Shown here: one piece after another, positions 57,091-64,000 of the stretch
Position numbering within the stretch: the first letter of the stretch is position 1
How the letters are laid out: every line of letters begins with the position of its first letter
From: Cyclaneusma minus
Taxonomy: Eukaryota > Ascomycota > Leotiomycetes > Marthamycetales > Marthamycetaceae
Length of the DNA stretch: 64,000 nt
NCBI GenBank assembly: GCA_037179335.1
Contig: JAKZHN010000017.1
Coordinates: 310,001 to 374,000 of the forward strand
Direction: 5' to 3'
The notes under the pieces: model-generated
What the model was told of the DNA's origin: nothing
What the model saw: only the letters and a program-made list of their open reading frames with translations
Databases searched by the model: none
Made by a program: the position numbers and the translations under genes

Positions 57091-60000
57091 TGGACAATAA
57101 ATTGGTATAATTGCCAAAATTATTAAATTTAAAAAATAGAATGGCGTTATTTTATTTGCATTATTTATTATTAGATTATTTTTAAATTTTTATTTAATTA
57201 TTTTTATTATTTTTAGTTTTTATTGTTTTATATTAAAATTTATTAAAATTTTATTATCTTTATTGGCTTTGCATATATTATATTAGCTTTTATATATGCT
57301 TTTTTTACAAATGCTGAAAAATTAATATAGCGGCGGCTTATTTCAAATAATTGAGTTTTTTTAAATTTTCTGCCTTTTCATATATATATATATATATTAT
57401 GCATTTGCTGCAATAATAGTATATTAATTTTTAATTGCATTTTTAATTTTTAATTTGTTTTTGACTTTCTTAGCAAATTTTAGATTTTTTTATAGCAATT
57501 ATATTGGATTTTATTAGGATTTTATTTATATAAAGCAAGCTTTCCTATTGTTATTAAGCTTTTTTTTATTATTGCTTTTATACAAATTTTTTAATATACG
57601 CTTTTTTAGCGAAAATTAGACTTTTTTTTAATTTTAATATTATAGCTTTTAATATTTTTAATTGCAAAATACAACATTTTATTAATAATTTATTTCAAAT
57701 TCTATATAATAAAGGTTTTATTTGTAATTATAATAATAATGCTAAATTTGCAATTTTATTGCAGGATTTAAATTATATTTTTATTAAATTTGTTTTTATA
57801 TTTTAAATTTATATTTATATCCAATATATACAAAGTTGGTTTATAATTTCTTTTGCAATATTTTTAATATTTTTAATTAAATTGCAAATAATTTTAAATA
57901 CAATTATTACTGCAATAATTATAAATCTCTTTATTGCATAATAAATTTATATTTTGCTTTTTTTTTTACTTTTATTAATTAATTTATTAATTTGCAAATT
58001 TTTGCTATTTAAACCTTTTTATTTAATATGATTTACAATATTTTTATATTTTATTACCATTGCTATATTGAAATCCAGGCCTTTTTTGAAAATTAATGCG
58101 CTAATTATAATAAAAAGTTAATTTAACTAAGAAATAATATAAAGGCTATTAAGGCTTTTTTTTTCGCTTTAAAATTTATATGTTTTTAAAATATTAAATA
58201 TCTAATACTTTTAAAAATACTAAAAATATAATAATCGCTTTAATTAAAATTATTTTCGCAATTTATATTTTAATGCATATAGCAATTAACATTTAATGCT
58301 ATTTAGTAACTGTTATATATATATATATATATATATAATTATAATATAAATAAATTATAATTTTAATTAATTTTTTAATTTTTTTTTATTTAATATAAAA
58401 AAGAGGAATCGGGCTTTTAATAATATAATATAAAATATAAAAATTATAGGTTTAATATACGCAAATTATAATTAATAATTGATTTTATTTAGAAATATTA
58501 TAAGGTTTTTTTACTTTGCTCGCTAGGTTTATTTTTATATAATAGGCTTTTTTAACTGAATGATTTAATATACAAAATTTATAGTTTTTATTTATGCATT
58601 TTATAATTTTTAATTAAATTAAATTTATTATTTAATTTTATAATTTTTTATTTAATTTTATAATTTTTTATTTAATTTTATAATTTTTTATTTAATCTTT
58701 TATAAAATATAATATAATTTAATTTAATTTAAATATAAAAAAAATAACCAAATTTATGTTTTTATATTTTAAATATTTTTATTTTTTTTCTGCTTCCTAT
58801 TGCGCATAATTAGGCGTTTTTATCCAAATATAAAATTAAAATTGGTTTTTTTTTTAGATTTACGTGTTTTTTATAATTTAATTTTAATATTTCTTTAATA
58901 AATTTGCTTAAAATTATTAAGGCATTTTGTTTAAATTAATGTTTAAATTCAATATTAATTCCAATATTTCCAATATGTATAAAATATAAATTAATTATTT
59001 TTATTTGTTTTATATATTATAATTTTTCTAATTTTAATTATTTTAATTATTTTTAAAAGTTTAAAAATTTGCAAAGCATAATTTATATATATTATTTTCA
59101 AATGCTTTAGCGGATTTTAAAAATTTAATATAAAAGTATTGTATAATTTCTTTAATTAAAATTTAAATAAAAAATTTAAGCAATAAATTTAGAGTTTTGT
59201 TGTTTTAATAATAAAAGAAAGGTTTATATATATTTTTACTAGGTTTTTAGCTTTAAAATTCATATTTTTATATTTTTGTATATTTTGCTTTATATATTTA
59301 TTAATAGTATTTTTTTAATTTTTGCAATAATATATATTTGCTGTTTCTTTCTTTTTTGCTTTTTTATATTAAATATTCTGATTTTTATAAATTATATAAA
59401 GAAATTAATATTAATTTGTAAATAATATTTATATATTATATAAAATAAAATAAAATACTTTGTATTATTATAAATAAATTTTATTATAGCTAATTGAATT
59501 GTTTTATTTATTTATTTAAAAATAATATATAATGCTATATTTATTTATTATATAAAATATATAATAAAAAGCTTTTTATAATCTACTAATAAATATAAGA
59601 TTATAATTAAATATAATAATTTATTATTAGTAAAATAATATTATATAGTCTGCTTATATATTATAATTTTAATAAATTTATAATAAAATTCTATAGTAAA
59701 TATATTTATAATTTATTAATTAAAAGCAAAAGTTATAGCTAATTATAAAATATATATTAGCAATTTGTTTTTATTAGCAAATATAATAATTATATATATA
59801 ACTTTTTATTTTTATCTTTATATTTGGCTAATAATATTTATAATAAATTAATATTAATGTTTAATTTATTTTAATATAATTTGCTAATTTATTATCATAA
59901 TAAATATATACAAATTTATTATTATAATAAATATATACAAATTTATTATATAATATATTTATTGCAAAGAAGGTTTTTTTATATATAATATATTATTTTT

Positions 60001-61265
60001 AAATTGCTATTATTTATTTGTATATAATATAAATTAATTTTATATTTTTGCTATATACTTTTTTTAAACTTTGAAAACAATTATAAAGCTTGCTTTAATT
60101 ATTTTAATTTTCTAATTTTTATAATTCAAATAACATGCAATTTTTCGCTTAAAGATTTGTATTTATAATATATAAATAAAATATTTAATTTTAATTTTTT
60201 AATTTTTTAACTTTAATTAAAATGCAATTACCGTATTTATAAAAATAGCTATATTTTTAAAAGATTATATCTTTAATATATAATTAAATAAATAATAAAG
60301 CTTTCATTATAATATTAGTAAAAAAAAGAATTAATATTGTTATTTAAATATCTTTTATTGATTTTTATAATTTAGCTTATAAAATAAAAAATTAGCAAGA
60401 TTTTTAATTTTTGCAATATATTTAATTTTAAATTTTAAAATTTTAAATTTTAAATTTTATTTTATTTAATATCTATTACGTTTTTTTTTGCATTTATAAA
60501 ATAGCGCAAATTATTATAATTAAAAAATACTTAAATTTTATAATATAAATTTTAATATATTGCTTTTAATATTAGAAAAAGTTATAATTGCAAGCTATTG
60601 AATATTATATATTTAATATACTAATTTTGCATTAATTAATTTGCAAAATTAAAAAGCTATTAAATATTAATAATATTATATATAATTTGCAAATATTTTA
60701 TAAAATTAAAATATTGCAATATTAATTTATTTACAAATATATTTTTAATACGCTAATCTTTTTTTTGCATTTTTAAAAACCATTTAAATAAGCTTTTTTA
60801 TTATTATTTATATTGCTAATAAATAAATAAATTATAAATAATATTAATTTATTATAGTTTAAAATACATTATTTATAAAAATAAATTATTTTAAACATGA
60901 TTGCAATTTTATATATATAATTAATATAAATTGTTTTTAAACAATAGTTTCTTTAATTATATATATATTATAAAATTTAAAAATAAAACTTTATTTATTT
61001 TAAATTTGCATTTGCTTTTGTTTATAAAAAATATAATTTTTTAATTTTTTAAACAAGTTTTTATATATTTATTATATTTATTATTATTATTTAAATAAAT
61101 TTAAATATTATTAAAATGAATTATTATAATAATACTTAAAATAAATTAAATATTATATTTATATAAATCTAAAATATAGCTAATATATTTACCAATTTAA
61201 ATAATATTATTAAATATTTAAAATAAATATATTTTATATAAAATGCTATTTTTTATTTTTATTTT

Positions 61266-62735
61266 TTTATGAACAAATTTTATAATATATATTTTTAAAA
61301 TTTAATTTAATAGAAGTTTTGGCTTTTGTTTAATTTAGCTAGAAATTTATTAATTAAAAAAAATAGCGATTTTTAATAATAATATTATTTAATTTTTTAT
61401 AATTAATATATAAATATAAGTTTTTTAATAATAATAATATAAATGTTTTTATTAGGCTTTTTAATTTGCAAATTTAATTTCTTATTAGCGCATTATTAAA
61501 ATATGTTTTTAATATAATTAATTGCTTTTTAAATAATTTATAAATAAATTAATAGAACAAATTTATTTTAATATTTATAATATAATTTCAATTAAAATAT
61601 ATAAATAATATATTACCTTTTATTATATTAAAAATATTATTAAAATAGCTTACTTTTTTTAATTCTTTTAATTTTAATTTTTAATTTTGGCTTTAATTTT
61701 AATTTTGCTGCATGTTTTTTACAAATATCTTTAATGCTTGGCAATTTATAATTTTGAAATTATATGAAAATTTTATTAAGATTTTAAAATTTTGCTTAAA
61801 ATATATATAATAAAAATTTTATTTAAATTTGCAGCTTTTTTTATAAAAAATAATTTCTTATTTATTTCGCTAAATACTATTTTATATAATTTAATATGCT
61901 ATTTCTAATTTTTGCGCATAAAGTATTTTATATATAATAATTTCCTATCTATTATATTTAATTTATAAATTATTATATTTAATTTATTTAATTTATTTAA
62001 TTTATTTAATTTATTTAATTTATTTAATTTATTTAATTTATTTAATTTATTTAATTTATTTAATTTATTTAATTTATTTAATTTATTTAATTTATTTAAT
62101 TTANTATAAAATACTATTTTGCATTTATTTTCCTTTTATATATAAAATTTATAATATAAAATTTTAAAATTGAATTTAATAAAAGTTTTAGCTTTTTTTA
62201 ATTTAATTGGAAAATTATTAATTAAAAGAAATAAATAACAATTTTTAATAATAATAATATTTAATTGTTTATAATTAATATATAAATACATTATTTTTAA
62301 AAAAATAAAAATAATATAAAAGCTTTTGCTGAATTCTTTAATTTGCAAATTTAATTCTTTGCTAAGTTTTTTTTAATATAATTAATTATATTTTAAATAA
62401 TTTATAAATAAATTAATAAAATAAATTTGCTTTGGGTTTTATAATATGATTCTAATTAAAATATATGAATAATATACTAATTCGTTTTATATTAAACATA
62501 TTATTAAAATAATTTAATGTTTCTAATTTTTTATATTTTAATTTTTTGTTTTTATTTTAATTTTAATTTTGCCATATACGTTTTAGAAATATTTTTAATG
62601 TTTGGCAATTTATAATTTTAAAAATATATTAAAATCTAATTTTATTTTACTAACATTTTAATATTTTACCCAATATATATATAATAAAAGGTTTATTTAA
62701 ATTTGCAATATTTTTTATAAAAAAGAAATTTATAT
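61266..62735. repeat. Direct duplication with an offset of about 870 bp, separated by a 9-bp minisatellite
   Basis: Sequence from 61266 to about 61860 reappears, diverged, from about 62135 to 62735 (for example AATTTAATAGAAGTTTTGGC against AATTTAATAAAAGTTTTAGC). The array of ATTTAATTT units at 61975-62103 lies between the copies. Copy A shows only one corresponding segment, so the duplication is specific to copy B. Confidence 0.65.
61975..62103. repeat. 9-bp tandem repeat, ATTTAATTT, next to an undetermined base
   Basis: About 13 perfect units. The base at 62104, just after the array, is N, so the array length may be wrong in the assembly. Confidence 0.9.
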
Positions 62736-63671
62736 AATTTAATATTTATTTTTGCAATTAAATTAATATTATATTATTATATTATTATTTAAAATAATAT
62801 ATGGATTTTATAATTTATTATAATTATTATAATGCTTTTTAAATTATTTATATTAAATATATTTTAAATTTTAAATTGGAAATTAAATTTACTTTTGCAT
62901 TTAATATTTTCAATTATATTAAATATATATTATATATTAATTTATAATTAAGGTTTTTATTTAAAAAAATATTTAATATTGTTATAAAATTTCAAAATAA
63001 ATCAATTATTAAAAAATATAAAAAAAAAATTCTACATAAAAAAGCAAATGTTTTATTTTGCAATTAATCTTTTTTTTTAATTTGTTTTACCAAATTAATT
63101 TGCTGCGTATAATATATATTACTGCTTTATGTTTATTGTATTTTTTTATAATTGTTTTTTAATTTATAATTTATTTAATAATACTATTATATAATGCATG
63201 CGTGCTTTTTAAATGCAATTAAAGCGCAATAAATATAAATTATATATTAAAATAATTTTGCAAGCAATTAAATTATTTATAGTATTTATATATATAATAT
63301 ATATAATATAGCTTAATATTTAATATATAGATTTTTTAAATATATAAGATTTTTTAATAGCTAATTATTTATTATTCAAATTTAAGCCTAATAAATTATA
63401 TTTATAAATAAAAATCGCAATTTTAATTTGCAATTTTATAATTGTTTTTTTAATTTTAAATTATTGCAATTTAAATTAGCTTAATTTTAAATTAAATTAA
63501 AAATAAACGCTTAATTATTTTTATTTTTATGCAATATATTATTTTTATTATTTTTATTTAATATAATTCTTTAATTTAATATAAAAATTGCGCTAATAAT
63601 ATTATTATAATTAAATTATTTTGAAATTAAAAAAAATTAAAAAAATTAAATATATTATAATTAATATTGAA

Positions 63672-63898
63672 TTTATAGCTATTTAATTAAATTATTATTA
63701 TTTTGCTAAACTATTATTTTATATATCTTTTAATTATAAAAAATAGCTATTTTTTTAAATAAAAATAGCAATATTTAAATATCATATACTAAAAGTCTTG
63801 CTTAGCTTTTTTAATAAACAATGCTTATTTTTTGCGCATCTCTAGCGCACGTGCTTTATAGGGTGTCCGCAGGGCGCCCTCCTCGGCCCCGTGTGACA
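63672..63898 (-). repeat. 5' LTR of copy B
   Basis: On the minus strand it begins TGTCACACGGGGCCGAGGAG and keeps a GC-rich first 80 bases. It then continues with the same CTATTTTTATTTAAAAAAAT segment as both LTRs of copy A. The intact TG start fixes the element's end at 63898. The inner limit is estimated from the length of the other LTRs. Confidence 0.7.
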
Positions 63899-64000
63899 TC
63901 CAGCTCCAGCTCCAGCTCCAGCTCCAGCTTCAGCCTTCAGCCTCCAGCCTCCAGCTCCAGCTCCGGCTCCGGCTCCGGCTCCGGCTCCAGCTCCGGCTCC
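63899..64000. repeat. GC-rich hexanucleotide array (CCAGCT / CCGGCT) at the window end
   Basis: About 16 copies of a 6-bp unit, mostly CCAGCT, becoming CCGGCT towards the end and running off the window. It abuts the LTR of copy B exactly, so the retrotransposon appears to have inserted into or beside this array. Translation would give short two-amino-acid repeats; no gene is inferred. Confidence 0.9.

Larger units (their letters stand above)
57100..63898 (-). mobile_element. RIP-inactivated LTR retrotransposon (copy B), inverted relative to copy A
   Basis: Read on the minus strand from 63898, it follows copy A block by block. The LTR matches 4072-4298. Roughly 63250-62790 matches 5100-5590, and 62790-62630 matches 6700-6890. 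About 60690-60090 matches 8190-8800, 59440-58800 matches 9050-9780, and 57900-57200 matches 10480-11170. Differences are dominated by C/T and G/A changes. No intact frame remains. Near 58850-58800 a minus-strand translation reads KPILILYLDKNA-x-LCAIG, reminiscent of the Ty3/Gypsy RNase H start (KPxxLxxDASxxAIG), the only hint of superfamily. Left limit and 3' LTR are uncertain. Confidence 0.75.

Noticed and set aside
56885..57097. 70-codon minus-strand frame near the end of copy B
   Set aside because: Could be a surviving piece of a retrotransposon protein, but too short and too AT-biased to call a gene.
1..64000. CRISPR arrays, rRNA genes, biosynthetic clusters or a defence-type system
   Set aside because: No spacer-repeat arrays, no rRNA-like sequence, and the genes are unrelated housekeeping and single secreted functions of a fungus.

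Overview
The window comes from a filamentous ascomycete (Pezizomycotina). The genes carry short GT-AG introns of 48-83 bp with CTRAC-type branch sites plus a few longer ones. The products are typical of that group: a Stu1/CLASP, eIF5B, EXO5, the SAGA subunit Spt3 and a fungal AhpD-like protein. The flanks are extremely AT-rich and carry the C-to-T / G-to-A pattern of repeat-induced point mutation (RIP). A helotialean or dothideomycete genome with AT isochores would fit, but the sequence does not settle the class.

Layout. Positions 1 to about 12285 are an AT-rich block of mutated transposons. It holds a 541-bp terminal-inverted-repeat element with 8-bp target duplications (2579-3119). It also holds a three-level nest: a TA-duplicating TIR element (ends at 3502 and 11860) split by an LTR retrotransposon (4072-11819), which is itself invaded by a second copy of the TIR element (7067-7693). 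From about 12286 to 44390 the base composition becomes balanced and the sequence carries nine recognisable protein genes. From about 44390 to 63898 the sequence is AT-rich again. Its last 6.8 kb (about 57100-63898) is a second copy of the same retrotransposon in the opposite orientation, so the gene island lies between two inverted RIP-damaged copies. The window ends in a GC-rich hexanucleotide array abutting that copy's LTR.

Genes in order: basic-secretory-protein-like metalloprotein (-, 13707-15020); STU1 (+, 15991-19781, 2 introns); AhpD/carboxymuconolactone-decarboxylase-like protein (+, 20869-22215, 3 introns); RING protein (+, 23870-24667); acetamidase/formamidase (+, 25898-26860); eIF5B/FUN12 (+, 27322-30697, 2 introns); EXO5 (+, 32864-34545, 1 intron); conserved fungal protein of unknown function (+, 36510-37838); small secreted 8-cysteine protein (-, 40118-40696), with a decayed relative of it at 39184-39384; SPT3 (-, 42242-43960, 3 introns). 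These are mostly independent housekeeping genes and form no cluster or pathway. The secreted protein and its broken relative lie towards the right, repeat-bordered edge, a common position for fast-evolving secreted genes in two-compartment fungal genomes.

Most worth checking: an 84-codon, codon-biased open frame inside SPT3 intron 1 that reads in frame into exon 2; the secreted-protein pair; the nested and inverted transposon architecture; and several strand-skewed or palindromic repeats in the right AT block. I found no CRISPR array, rRNA, convincing tRNA or biosynthetic gene cluster. Splice coordinates were worked out by eye from reading frame and consensus sites.
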